Source: an uncultured Acidimicrobiales bacterium (GTDB lineage Bacteria > Actinomycetota > Acidimicrobiia > Acidimicrobiales > SZUA-35). Taken from it: DNA of 50,100 nucleotides. Of this stretch, positions 25,901-33,548 are shown one piece after another. The notes under the pieces were generated by a model that was not told where the DNA came from, made no database searches, and worked only from the letters and a program-made list of their open reading frames with translations. The DNA lies in contig CALHFG010000056.1 of NCBI GenBank assembly GCA_938029215.1, positions 1 to 50,100 on the forward strand, written 5' to 3'. Position 1 is the stretch's first letter. Each line of letters starts with the position of its first letter. A program made the translations under genes and the position numbers.

Positions 25901-26170
25901 CTCGCCGAAGGCACCGCCCGAGATGTCGTGCGTGCGGTCCAGAATCATCGCAAGGAAGCCGGTCTCGAGGTGACCGACCGAATCTCGCTGCTGGTTCAGG
26001 GAAGCGACGAGGTGTTGGACGCGGTCCGGAGCAATGCGGTCTGGATCGGCGAACAGGTGCTTGCCACCGAGCTCTCGGCCGACGGCCAACTGGCGGTGGA
26101 CGCGTTCGAGTACAACGCAACCGCACCTGTTGAAGGCGGCGAGATCGTGATTGGACTCAGCAGGGTCTAG
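22994..26170 (+). CDS. ileS: isoleucyl-tRNA synthetase, type 2 (eukaryote-like)
   Basis: A 1058-residue class I synthetase. The HIGH-type motif is HYGH at residues 67-70 in FANGLPHYGHLLTG; RFGWDCHGLPAEMQTEKE follows. The editing domain region contains TTTPWTLPSNLALAV and GTGVVHMAPGFGEDD. The KMSKS motif is KLSKK near residue 614 in EGQKLSKKLRNYPDP. The anticodon-binding part has LTNWYIRRSRERFW. WDCHGLP-E and KLRNYPDP resemble the IleS2 branch shared with eukaryotes, which is generally less sensitive to mupirocin. The start is GTG 22994 or ATG 23000. It runs opposite to the flanking lspA and divIVA genes; its stop is 24 bp from that of divIVA. No T-box leader is recognisable in the 169 bp upstream. 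Confidence 0.96.
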   Translation: MQMPANSAARYPSVPSKADIPALEERILERWKENGTFESTVERPAGSEPTSTFVFNDGPPFANGLPHYGHLLTGYVKDIIPRFQTMKGARVERRFGWDCHGLPAEMQTEKETGISGRKAIMDFGIDNFNDACRSSVLRYTSEWEDYVTRQARWVDFKDDYKTMDLDYMESVMWAFKQLWDKGLLYTADRVMPYSWGAQTPLSNFEIRLDDATRPRQDPAVTVGFSLDPVDGDPAPLKILAWTTTPWTLPSNLALAVGPDLEYVVVDQDGEHVVLAQGSLDRYARELGEEPTIVAHMTGSALVGRTYRPLFSYFTDNPNSFVVLGADFVELGEGTGVVHMAPGFGEDDQRVCTEAGIPLVVPVDDAGEYTDEISDFAGMNVFDANPKVIAHLKDVDRVFRHETYDHNYPHCWRTDTPVIYRAVPSWYVRVTDLNQRLLEVNQEINWIPEHIRDGQFGKWLEGARDWSISRNRFWGAPIPVWESDNPDFPRTDVYGSLDEIEADFGVRPTDLHRPFIDDLVRPNPDDPSGKSMMRRVPEVLDCWFESGSMPYAQLHYPFENAERFEETNPADFIVEYVAQTRGWFYTMHVLSVALFDRPAFKNVICHGVVLDAEGQKLSKKLRNYPDPIDIFNTVGSDPMRWYLVSSPILRGLDTRIEADDSGVRDVVRQVINPLWNAYSFFTLYANASSYQAQVKTDSAHVLDRYILAKTSELVAQVTGSLDSYDLAGACAQVTSYLDALTNWYIRRSRERFWNTQADAELDTDALDTLYTVLLTVMKVAAPLLPMVTEEIYTGLTSAEDSVHAQPWPTTNDLSPDPDLVAGMDAIRAAASASLSLREDLGIRVRQPLQKVIVAGDREATMAPFAHQLAEEINVKEVQFSADVESFGDFRMVPNARVLGPRLGKDVQTVIKAAKAGEWADNGDGTVTVAGQQLASEEYDLTLAPAEGVIAAPLPGNDAIVVLDTEMTPALLAEGTARDVVRAVQNHRKEAGLEVTDRISLLVQGSDEVLDAVRSNAVWIGEQVLATELSADGQLAVDAFEYNATAPVEGGEIVIGLSRV

Positions 26171-26194
26171 CCCGGCCGGGTCACGCTGAGCCGC

Positions 26195-28339
26195 TTACTT
26201 GTTGCGACGACCGAACCATCCGCCGCCGCCCTCTTTCTCGCCATCCTCGGAAAGGAAACGAGTGAGCGTTTCGTCGTCACCCTCGGGCTGCTCGCCCGCA
26301 GTTCGTTGCCGAAGCTCATCGAGGAACGGGTCTGCAGCAGGAAGGTCTTCGAGATGAGCATCCGGATGCATCGGGCGATTGGGGTCGGGGGCGGACCACT
26401 CCGCTCCACCTACTGAGTCCGACGGGAAGGCCGGGGTTGAGGCGTCAAACGCTGGCTCAGGGGGTGGAGGGAAGTTTGCAGGCTCGGCATACTCGGGCGC
26501 TGGCGGCAGCGACGACTCGTACGAAGGTGCCTCGGCGACCGCCGCCGGTTCGTCGATTGGTGCGGCGTAGGACTCATCGGTCAGGTCGCCCGCCTCAGGT
26601 ACCGCGGTGTCGCGAAGGCGAGATACCCGACTCGCGAGCCGATTGCGAGCCTGTTCAGCGAGCCCGCCGAGGCCCGCTTGAGTGTCGTCGGCTACGGGTT
26701 CTTCAGAAAAAGGCGACTCGACGTCGATCCCTAGACCTGCCGGATCAGCGAGACCCTGATCGACCGGTGCCGGAAGATCGCTATACGCCGCAGGGTCAGC
26801 CGTTTCAGGAACAGAGGAAAAGACCGAGTCCGGCGTGACGGAAGCAGCGATACCGGGATCGGTGCCCGCCTCTTCCATGTACCCGCCGGTGTCGAAGGGA
26901 TCAGCAGGAGAATCGAACGCTGGGGTGTCAAAGGCAGGGGTCTCAAAGGCAGGGGTCTCGAACTCGGTAGTCTGCGCAACGGGAGAGGCCGGGTCTGCAT
27001 AGGCCGTCTCAACGTACTCAGGTGGCTGGAACGGGGGCGTTTCCGGTGCCGACGGGGCATAGTCGACCGGCTGTTCAGCAGAGAACGGCTGCCAATCTTG
27101 CTCGGCGGTGGCGTCGGCGGCAGGGAACGATCCATCGGCCTCGATCGCAGCAGCAAACTCGGCTGCTGGGGTCGGCGCGTCGTGCATCGGGGGAGGTGGC
27201 ATCGTGTCCGCGGCCAGGTCAGCACTGCTGTCGAACGCATCAACGTCGGGAGCGTCGTAGACGGGTGCTGCGAGCGAGTCGGCCGAGACGGGCTCAAACG
27301 CCGCCGGATCCGGGAGGGAAGCATCGGGCATCTCACCGACCGGGGCCTCAGATGAGGCGACGTCGTCGAGCGATGGGATCTGCTGCTCTGCTGTGGCCGT
27401 GGCCTCGGCCTGATCAGGCTCGTCGGCGTAGACCGCTTCGTCAGCGTAGACCGGTTCATCCTCTTCAACTTCGGTGAAGGCAAAGTCAGCAGCTTGCTGC
27501 TGCGCCGCGTCAACCTCGGTCGACAAGGTCCCGATCGAGTGACTCTCGACGTTCAGCGGCGTCAGTTCTTCGGGGTCGAGTAGTCCAATCTCCGCCGGTT
27601 CGGGAGCATCAGCCTCGGCAAGGAGTTCAGGGTCTTCCAACACTGCCTTGAGCTCTTCGAGGGCGCTACCAATGCTGCTACGGCGACCCTCGATGAACTG
27701 TTCGAACCGCAACACGTCGGCGTTGAGATCGTCGCGACTGCGTTCGAGTTGGGAGATCTCGGCAAGAAGCTCGTTGCGGCGGATCCCCTGCTCGGACAGA
27801 AGCTCTTCTTCGATTGCGCTCTTACGGGTTTCGGCATGCTCGAGGGCATCGGCGAGCAGCTCGGCTCGTTCGGACTCCGCATCCGCCAACATCTGCTCAC
27901 GCTGGGCGTGGGCTTCACCTTTGAGCTCCTTGGCTTCGGCACGGGCGCCCGCCATGATCGAGTCGGCCTTGGCGGTGGACTCTCGCCGAGTGTCCTCGGC
28001 CTTGGCCTCGGCATCTCGGATGGTTTGATCGGCGGTGCGCTGAGCGAGAAGAAGCGTGTTCCGGAGCGTCTCGTCGAAGTCGCCATCGGGAGATGCGGCT
28101 TGGGGCGCTACCTCGTGGGCGCTGGACGCTGCGATTGCATCAGCGCGATGGGCAGCCTCGTCGGCCCGGGCGGTCGCTTCGTTGACCTGGACCTGCAGGG
28201 CCTCGATCTCATCGGCGAGCGGCGCAAGAATGTCGAGCACTCGGTCGACCTGCGCTTTGCTGTAGCCGCGCATTTCTTCTTCGAATTTGATCGTCGGAAT
28301 CTGCCGCAGAAGCCGAAGTTTGTCGTTACCAACGCTCAT
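26195..28339 (-). CDS. divIVA: DivIVA domain protein with giant acidic disordered tail
   Basis: A 714-residue protein, two to three times the length usual for DivIVA/Wag31. Residues about 10-45 are the DivIVA N-terminal domain (RQIPTIKFEEEMRGYSKAQV, DRVLDIL). Residues 45-75 and 90-235 are Ala/Glu/Arg-rich coiled coil. From about 236 to the end it is Asp/Glu/Pro/Ala/Ser-rich low complexity with few Lys, including short repeats (FETPAFETPAFDTPAFDSPA) and a basic cap GWFGRRNK. DivIVA polymerises on curved membrane at poles or septa and recruits wall-growth proteins. Start ATG 28339 begins MSVGNDKLRLLRQ; an upstream frame to 28381 is not conserved. It sits at the 3' end of the dcw cluster, after yggT, separated by 124 bp containing hairpins. 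Confidence 0.88.
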   Translation of the reverse strand: MSVGNDKLRLLRQIPTIKFEEEMRGYSKAQVDRVLDILAPLADEIEALQVQVNEATARADEAAHRADAIAASSAHEVAPQAASPDGDFDETLRNTLLLAQRTADQTIRDAEAKAEDTRRESTAKADSIMAGARAEAKELKGEAHAQREQMLADAESERAELLADALEHAETRKSAIEEELLSEQGIRRNELLAEISQLERSRDDLNADVLRFEQFIEGRRSSIGSALEELKAVLEDPELLAEADAPEPAEIGLLDPEELTPLNVESHSIGTLSTEVDAAQQQAADFAFTEVEEDEPVYADEAVYADEPDQAEATATAEQQIPSLDDVASSEAPVGEMPDASLPDPAAFEPVSADSLAAPVYDAPDVDAFDSSADLAADTMPPPPMHDAPTPAAEFAAAIEADGSFPAADATAEQDWQPFSAEQPVDYAPSAPETPPFQPPEYVETAYADPASPVAQTTEFETPAFETPAFDTPAFDSPADPFDTGGYMEEAGTDPGIAASVTPDSVFSSVPETADPAAYSDLPAPVDQGLADPAGLGIDVESPFSEEPVADDTQAGLGGLAEQARNRLASRVSRLRDTAVPEAGDLTDESYAAPIDEPAAVAEAPSYESSLPPAPEYAEPANFPPPPEPAFDASTPAFPSDSVGGAEWSAPDPNRPMHPDAHLEDLPAADPFLDELRQRTAGEQPEGDDETLTRFLSEDGEKEGGGGWFGRRNK

Positions 28340-28431
28340 GGCTCCAAGCTTAGTTGTTTCCACCCCGGTCACCGGGCACAAATGGTGCCCGATTCCGACC
28401 TTTCCATGCGGCCACCACCGCCCGCGATCAG

Positions 28432-28464
28432 ACGACCACGAAGCGGCTCGCCGGTCGTGGTCGT
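28432..28464 (-). terminator. hairpin directly after yggT, candidate terminator
   Basis: Perfect 10-bp arms ACGACCACGA (28432-28441) and TCGTGGTCGT (28455-28464) with a 13-nt loop abut the yggT stop codon. A second hairpin CGGGCAC-N5-GTGCCCG lies at 28373-28391 before divIVA. There is no T-run, so termination is uncertain, but together they suggest divIVA is transcribed separately or attenuated. Confidence 0.4.
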
Positions 28465-28721
28465 TAGCAGAAAACGATCTGCAGAACGATCAGAATCAGA
28501 AACATCACCAGCGTGTCGATTCCAATTCCGGCAGCTACGCCCTGGGCAGGGGGAAGCGCCCGTCGAAGTGGCATCATGGCCGGCTCCGTCACACTAAAGG
28601 CCAGCTCACGCACCTGCATCATGGCGCCACCAGACCGTGCGGGAAAGAACGAGAGAGCGATCCTGAGGTAGAACATCATCGAAAACAGCAGTACTGCTGT
28701 GCAGATGATCGAGGCGACCAT
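28464..28721 (-). CDS. yggT: YggT family membrane protein
   Basis: An 85-residue protein with two membrane helices (residues about 3-22 and 64-84). Between them lie LRIALSFFP and SVTEPAMMPLRRALPPAQGV, the typical YggT signature (T-E-P-x-x-x-P-x-R-R-x-x-P). Start ATG 28721 overlaps the sepF stop by one base (TAATG). A longer reading to 28844 would lie inside sepF and lacks conservation. YggT/YlmG proteins are found next to sepF in Gram-positives and cyanobacteria and are linked to division or nucleoid organisation. It is followed by a hairpin and then divIVA. Confidence 0.9.
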   Translation of the reverse strand: MVASIICTAVLLFSMMFYLRIALSFFPARSGGAMMQVRELAFSVTEPAMMPLRRALPPAQGVAAGIGIDTLVMFLILIVLQIVFC

Positions 28722-29590
28722 TATCGGTCGAAGCCCCGCTCTTGCATTCGACGTCGGTCCTCGGGACTGACATCGATGCCGACAGGTGTCAGGAGGTAGA
28801 CGTTGGGGGCCACGCGTTCCATTCCACCGGTGAGCGCGTAGCAAACACCGCTCGCAAAGTCGACCAAACGACGAGCAATTGGCTTTTCGACCTTGCTGAG
28901 ATTCATTACTACCGGGGCGCCCGCCCGAAAGTCGTCGGCGATTCGGCTCGCGTCATCGAACGATGACGGAATATGAAGTCTGGGTTTGGCGTGTGTGACC
29001 ACGTTGTTCTGAGGCTCCTCAACTTTTGACTGACGATGTGCCATGGCGGATGTTCCGTCGACGGCAGAAAGCGACGGTCGAGGAGTCTCGACCGAACGAT
29101 CCGAAGATAGGCCACCGAGCGTTGGGGCGGAGTCGCCTTTCGGGCTCGGGGAATCCACCGCCATCAACCGTGGCTCGCCGCCACCGGGTGTGGGCGTGTG
29201 AGGCTGCTCACCGGTCAGACGTGGCGAGGCTTGATCGACCCCATTGGGGCCGCCGACGCCATGATCGAACGCTCCTGCGGTGTCGGGTTGGTTGATGCGT
29301 CGCTCCGGGCCGCCGGAAAGGGCCTCAGGGATACCTGGTTCTTCACTGGGGACAGGCCGTAGCGGTCGCACCGCTCCAACGCCTCCCATTTCGTTCATTT
29401 CGGTGTCGGCACTGAAGCCAAACGATGGGGCGTCGTCGGCGGAGAGCCGTTCGTCCAACGCAATCGTCTTGCGCTGCCGAGAGGAGTTTTCTACGTGCTC
29501 GTCCTCTTCGTCGTAGTACGCCTCGTCGTCGTACATCTGGTCGTCATCGTCGAGGCCGAGAAAGGCCATGACATTTCGAAATACAGCCAT
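28721..29590 (-). CDS. sepF: cell division protein SepF, with long acidic linker
   Basis: A 289-residue SepF, longer than the usual 150-220. The N-terminal MAVFRNVMAFLGL is the membrane-binding amphipathic helix, followed by a strongly acidic run (DDDDQMYDDEAYYDEEDE). Residues about 40-195 are a Gly/Pro/Ser/Asp-rich disordered linker. Residues about 198-275 are the SepF core: VVTHAKPRLHIPSSFDDASR, GAPVVMNLSKVEKPIARRLV, DFASGVCYALTGGMERVAPN, VYLLTPVGI. SepF tethers FtsZ to the membrane and is essential in actinobacteria, which lack FtsA. ATG 29590 has AAAGGA upstream; a longer reading from 29788 would overlap yggS and is rejected. The gap to yggS is 121 bp with no clear signals. Confidence 0.93.
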   Translation of the reverse strand: MAVFRNVMAFLGLDDDDQMYDDEAYYDEEDEHVENSSRQRKTIALDERLSADDAPSFGFSADTEMNEMGGVGAVRPLRPVPSEEPGIPEALSGGPERRINQPDTAGAFDHGVGGPNGVDQASPRLTGEQPHTPTPGGGEPRLMAVDSPSPKGDSAPTLGGLSSDRSVETPRPSLSAVDGTSAMAHRQSKVEEPQNNVVTHAKPRLHIPSSFDDASRIADDFRAGAPVVMNLSKVEKPIARRLVDFASGVCYALTGGMERVAPNVYLLTPVGIDVSPEDRRRMQERGFDR

Positions 29591-29711
29591 GGACAGTCCT
29601 TTCGCTTCGGTGTGGCAGGGCGGACCAAATCGTTCCGCTCGTCCACCGTAGCCTCTCAGAACTGCTCTGCTTGGGCAATCGCTACCGCCTTCTGGTCGTG
29701 CTACCGCCAGA

Positions 29712-30368
29712 TCAGGTGCGTGGTCCGAAGATCGCGCTGCCAATTCGAACCATGGTTGATCCCTCGCGGATTGCAAGTTCAAAATCACCGCTCATACCAA
29801 TCGAACACTCGGCGAGTTCAAGGCGGTCGACCGCAGCTCGGCACGCCGCGAATGTTGGACGAGGATCCACCGAGGGATCGGTTGGGCCCATCGCCATCAG
29901 ACCGCGAACATCGACACCGACGTCGTGCCCAGCCTGAACGAGAGCGTCGACCTGATCAGGGGAAACGCCAGATTTTGTGTCTTCTCCTGTGAAGTTGACC
30001 TGAAGTAGTACGGCGGCGACACCGTCGGTACGTTTGGCGATTTCGGCAAGCAGCTCAGGCCGATCGACGCTATGCCAGAGCGTGACGAGGGAGGCGATTT
30101 TCTTCACCTTGTTGCGCTGGACCGGTCCGATCATGTGCCACCGGGGATCCAGGCCTCGACTCGCCAGATCCACCGCTTTCGCCTCAAGTTCCTGGGCGTA
30201 GTTCTCACCAAGATCGTGGCATCCGACATCAAACGCAGATGCTACGACATCAGCACTAAACCGTTTGCTCACCGCCACGAGCGCCACCGCCTGATCGTCT
30301 GTGGACGCCGCATCGATGCGCTCGTGCACCTCGCCGAGCCGAGCCCTGATGGCCTCAGCGCTCGTCAT
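29712..30368 (-). CDS. yggS: YggS family pyridoxal 5'-phosphate homeostasis protein
   Basis: A 218-residue single-domain PLP-binding barrel. The Schiff-base Lys is in VALVAVSKRFSADVV, followed by HDLGENYAQEL, WHMIGPVQRNKVK (usually WHFIGxLQxNK), SVDRPELLAEI, VNFTGEDTKSGV, and the phosphate-binding C-terminus SGDFELAIREGSTMVRIG, SAIFG. YggS/YlmE binds PLP without enzymatic activity and buffers it. The usual Met before SGDF is present. ATG 30368 overlaps the pgeF stop (ATGA). The position between pgeF and sepF is the standard one in actinobacterial division clusters. Confidence 0.93.
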   Translation of the reverse strand: MTSAEAIRARLGEVHERIDAASTDDQAVALVAVSKRFSADVVASAFDVGCHDLGENYAQELEAKAVDLASRGLDPRWHMIGPVQRNKVKKIASLVTLWHSVDRPELLAEIAKRTDGVAAVLLQVNFTGEDTKSGVSPDQVDALVQAGHDVGVDVRGLMAMGPTDPSVDPRPTFAACRAAVDRLELAECSIGMSGDFELAIREGSTMVRIGSAIFGPRT

Positions 30369-31105
30369 TGGTCGGTCCTGATCATTCGAGCGACAGTAGT
30401 CATTCGTTCCGGATCCGAGCGCATCCGATGACTGAAGAACTGCGGGCTCGCAGTAGACGGGGGACGTTCCGGCACGGGGAAGCCCGACCGAGCCAACGCG
30501 ACGGCGACGCCTGCGAACATGTCGAGAGCCGGGGCTCCATCCGCAGTAAGGGCCCTGACCGACGGTGCCAATGCGTCCGCAACTCGATCGAGATCAACCG
30601 TGGAGAACTCGTAGTGCTCAGGCCCGATGCAGGGGCCACAGAAGGCCACGAGTTGCGCCCCATCGCCAGCTCTGGCTCGCACGAGCGCAGCCGCCGTGTC
30701 GACCACTCCCGCCTCCAGCCCTCGCCAACCTGCGTGAACCACCGCAAGCGCCGCACCGACAGCAGACGCCGCTCCCAACACGACCGGAGCGCAATCGGCC
30801 GTGGTGACCGCCAGAGCGGTATCCATGGCGGCGGTCCAGGCGCCGTCAGCTTTGCTGCCAGCCCCTTCACCTTGGCCCGCCACCTCGATCACCGACGCAC
30901 CGTGGACCAGATTGAGCCAGGTCCACGGCGTGGGCATCAGGCGTCCACGACGCTCAGCGACCCCCGTGCTGGAGACAGCGAAGTCTCCGTGGGAGCGGTC
31001 GGTGGAAACCACCTCGATCGCCCGAGTGGGTCCTAGCGGAATCAACACCGCTCCATTGTGGCCCAAAAAGCGACGAGGGCCGCCCCGGAGGGCAGCCCTG
31101 TTCAT
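30365..31105 (-). CDS. pgeF: peptidoglycan editing factor PgeF (YfiH, laccase-domain)
   Basis: A 246-residue protein with the multicopper-polyphenol-oxidase-like domain: VSTDRSHGDF, NLVHGASVIEV, TTADCAPVVLGAA with metal-binding Cys, VVHAGWRGLEAGVV with the His, and FCGPCIGPEHYEF with the Cys/Tyr. The C-terminal FFSHR completes the family. PgeF hydrolyses aberrant L-Ser linkage in peptidoglycan precursors and may act on purine nucleosides. Frame starts at ATG 31105, 16 bp after ftsZ. The first 19 residues are basic and unconserved, so GTG 31048 (residue V20) is an alternative start. No strong Shine-Dalgarno is seen for either. Confidence 0.88.
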   Translation of the reverse strand: MNRAALRGGPRRFLGHNGAVLIPLGPTRAIEVVSTDRSHGDFAVSSTGVAERRGRLMPTPWTWLNLVHGASVIEVAGQGEGAGSKADGAWTAAMDTALAVTTADCAPVVLGAASAVGAALAVVHAGWRGLEAGVVDTAAALVRARAGDGAQLVAFCGPCIGPEHYEFSTVDLDRVADALAPSVRALTADGAPALDMFAGVAVALARSGFPVPERPPSTASPQFFSHRMRSDPERMTTVARMIRTDQ

Positions 31106-31121
31106 CGATGTGTGTCAGCTC

Positions 31122-32303
31122 TTACTTGAGGAAACTCGGCACGTCGAAGTCGTCGTCGAGATCGTCGTCGTCGCTTGCGAATACGTCGATCGCCTGGCGG
31201 GTTCGACCTTGGTCGCCCCCACTGGCGGAGTCGTCGAGGAAGGCGTCGTATCGGCCACCAGCACCGCCGGCGCCACCGCTGGCCCGACCAACGTTGGTTG
31301 CCGCACCCGTGCTGGAAGGCATTCCGTAGTTGATCGCCCGGTCGGGACTGGGCTCACCATCCCAACGGTCAAAGCCCGCTGCGATCACGGTGACACGAAT
31401 CTCTTCGCCCATGTTCTCATCTACGACGGTTCCAAAGATGATGTTGGCTTCGGGATGAGCAACATCATGGATGATCTCGGCAGCCTCATTCACTTCGAAC
31501 AGGCCAAGCTCGCTGCTACCTGCAATCGAAAGAAGAATGCCACGGGCGCCTTCGATCGAAGCCTCCAGGAGCGGGCTCGCAATTGCGGAACGGGCGGCGC
31601 TCAGGGCACGGCCCTCACCAGCTGCCTGTCCGATTCCCATGAGAGCCGAACCGGCGTCGCTCATGATCATTCGTACGTCGGCGAAGTCGGTGTTGATGAG
31701 ACCGGGAGTCGTGATCAGGTCGGTAATGCCCGAGACACCCGATAGCAGGATCTCATCCGCCATCTTGAAGGCATCGATCATGCTGGTTCGTTCATCGGCG
31801 ATGGACAAGAGTCGATCGTTCGGAATGACGATCTGAGTATCGACCTTTTCCTTGAGGCGGGCAATGCCGCTCTCGGCCTGCGTCGCCCGACGGCGACCCT
31901 CGAAGCCGAAGGGGCGAGTGACGACCGCAATGGTCAGCGCACCCTGGGTCTTTGCAATCTCTGCGATCACAGGGGCAGCGCCGGTACCGGTACCGCCACC
32001 CTCGCCGACGGTGATGAAGACCATGTCTCCACCCTCGAGGGCAGCCGAGATCTCTTCGCGGTGCTCTTCAGCAGCTTGTTGACCGATCGCAGGGTCAGAT
32101 CCTGCACCCAAGCCACGAGTCAGCTCACGACCGATGTGGATCTTGGTCTCGGCGTCGTTCATGAGAAGCGACTGGGCATCGGTGTTGACCGAGATGAACT
32201 CGACACCGCGCATTCCAGCGTCAATCATTCGGTTCACGGCGTTGCAACCACCGCCGCCGACTCCGACGACTTTGATGACCGCCACATAATTCTGTGTGTT
32301 CAT
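31122..32303 (-). CDS. ftsZ: cell division protein FtsZ
   Basis: A 393-residue tubulin-like GTPase. The nucleotide-binding loops are [15 protein letters not shown] and the tubulin signature [12 protein letters not shown] at about residues 100-110. The T7 synergy loop [15 protein letters not shown] supplies the Asp that activates GTP hydrolysis in the next subunit. The fold ends near residue 315. A Gly/Ala/Ser linker then becomes acidic ([10 protein letters not shown]) and terminates in DVPSFLK, the conserved peptide that binds SepF and other partners. It polymerises into the division ring at midcell. ATG 32303 has AAGGA repeats 12-20 bases upstream; the 255-bp region before it probably holds its own promoter. 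Confidence 0.98.
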   Translation of the reverse strand: MNTQNYVAVIKVVGVGGGGCNAVNRMIDAGMRGVEFISVNTDAQSLLMNDAETKIHIGRELTRGLGAGSDPAIGQQAAEEHREEISAALEGGDMVFITVGEGGGTGTGAAPVIAEIAKTQGALTIAVVTRPFGFEGRRRATQAESGIARLKEKVDTQIVIPNDRLLSIADERTSMIDAFKMADEILLSGVSGITDLITTPGLINTDFADVRMIMSDAGSALMGIGQAAGEGRALSAARSAIASPLLEASIEGARGILLSIAGSSELGLFEVNEAAEIIHDVAHPEANIIFGTVVDENMGEEIRVTVIAAGFDRWDGEPSPDRAINYGMPSSTGAATNVGRASGGAGGAGGRYDAFLDDSASGGDQGRTRQAIDVFASDDDDLDDDFDVPSFLK

Positions 32304-32538
32304 TCCGATGCGAGTCCTTATTCCTTGGGGTGGTTCAATCGATGCGGTGTCAGTGTGATGGACCGATCACAGGGTGTAACGCTAGTGCGTAGAGCGGAAC
32401 TTCGCAGTCCTCACGGCCAGACCACTTGGACCAACCGCCTATTCTGTGGGGAAACCCTGAGGTTTTCCTGAGAAATTGTGGGTACGAAACCCCGCATTTA
32501 CCTGTGAATCGACTTTTTGGCACTGACTCCTACGTAGA

Positions 32539-32566
32539 CGTTTCTTAACTACCGTTTCTTAACTAC
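32539..32566. repeat. perfect 14-bp tandem duplication at the ftsQ stop codon
   Basis: CGTTTCTTAACTAC occurs twice in direct succession (32539-32552 and 32553-32566). The second copy carries the ftsQ stop (TAA on the minus strand at 32561-32559). Because 14 is not a multiple of three, the duplication could have shifted the original end of ftsQ. Confidence 0.9.
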
Positions 32567-33548
32567 AGAGTGTCAGATCGGCCAGTCCGGCCCGCGGATT
32601 ACCCTTTTCACCAATTCGTGACAAAGCCGGCGCAGACGGCACGGTGAGATCAATCTCGTGAACGCAGCGAAGATCGACCGAATTGAGCAACGTTTCGAGG
32701 CTGATCACCTTGGCCTTGAGTTCCTCATCGTCACCGAGAACAACTCGGCCACCTTGGGACAACCTCAGGGCTAGCTGGTCTCCACTCACGATCACTTCGC
32801 TCACGGCCGCTCGAACCGGGGGCGTGATCTCTCCCATGAGCCGTAGCACCGCAGTGGAACCGGGCGGCGCCGGGTCACCGGCAACACCGGTGGCTTCCAG
32901 GCCGATCACCGGAAGGAACCCGTCGGGGGCCGCCGGGATCGTTCGCACCTGACGGCCATCGTCATCCACAAGCACATAGCCATCGTTGGCCCGTATCGCC
33001 ATCGTCGGTTCACGCTCAACGACCTCGATGTGGATAACTCCGGTGAATGAACGCGTCACAACGGCTGAACGAACCTCGGGCAATGCTTCGACCCTCGCCG
33101 CCGTTGTCTCCAGCGGCAGGTCGAGCAGCGGCGATCCAAGAGGAATCGCAGCAGCGTTTCGAATCGCATCATCATCCACGACCGATGCGCCGCCCACGGT
33201 GACTGAATCGATCGCCATCAGCGGTGACCGCAAGATGCCTATTCCCAGAGCGGTGACCGCAGACAGAGCGATCAAAACAATGACGACGCTTCGGCGACGC
33301 TGCAGACGCTCGACCCGCACTTCCTGTGCCCGGGCGGTGAGGTTGCGAGCCCCGACGTTCTGGCGGCTACCGATCGACGGCGCCGCCTTACCGGAACGCT
33401 GCGGCCGCTTGGCCGCTGGTTTCTTGCGCGTTGTTTTGGATGCGGCTTTATTGCGCGCAGCCCTAGAAGAACTAGCGGTTGACTGCTTCTTCGCCGGTTT
33501 CTTCGCCGGCTTCTTGGTCGGTTTGCGCGGTTTTGTTGTGGTCGTCAT
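32559..33548 (-). CDS. ftsQ: cell division protein FtsQ with basic N-terminal tail
   Basis: A 329-residue bitopic protein. The cytoplasmic N-terminus (1-87) is Lys/Arg/Ala/Ser-rich; the first 60 residues have about 20 basic and no acidic residues. One membrane helix spans about 88-106 (SVVIVLIALSAVTALGIGI). The periplasmic/extracellular POTRA domain follows at about 110-180 (AIDSVTVGGASVVDDDAIRN, LPLETTAARVEALPEVRSAV, FTGVIHIEVVERE), then the FtsQ beta domain to the C-terminus, including LRLSQGGRVVLGDDEELKAK. FtsQ scaffolds FtsL/FtsB and FtsW/FtsI. ATG 33548 overlaps the murB stop by four bases. A 255-bp gap containing a 14-bp tandem duplication separates it from ftsZ. Confidence 0.92.
   Translation of the reverse strand: MTTTTKPRKPTKKPAKKPAKKQSTASSSRAARNKAASKTTRKKPAAKRPQRSGKAAPSIGSRQNVGARNLTARAQEVRVERLQRRRSVVIVLIALSAVTALGIGILRSPLMAIDSVTVGGASVVDDDAIRNAAAIPLGSPLLDLPLETTAARVEALPEVRSAVVTRSFTGVIHIEVVEREPTMAIRANDGYVLVDDDGRQVRTIPAAPDGFLPVIGLEATGVAGDPAPPGSTAVLRLMGEITPPVRAAVSEVIVSGDQLALRLSQGGRVVLGDDEELKAKVISLETLLNSVDLRCVHEIDLTVPSAPALSRIGEKGNPRAGLADLTLCS

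Noticed and set aside
26731..27513. 260-residue Arg/Ser/Pro-rich minus-strand frame
   Set aside because: Alternate frame of the low-complexity divIVA tail; composition is not protein-like and DivIVA reads through in the main frame.
32445..32470. GGGGAAACC/GGTTTTCCT as terminator between ftsQ and ftsZ
   Set aside because: The pairing is imperfect and no T-run follows on the minus strand.
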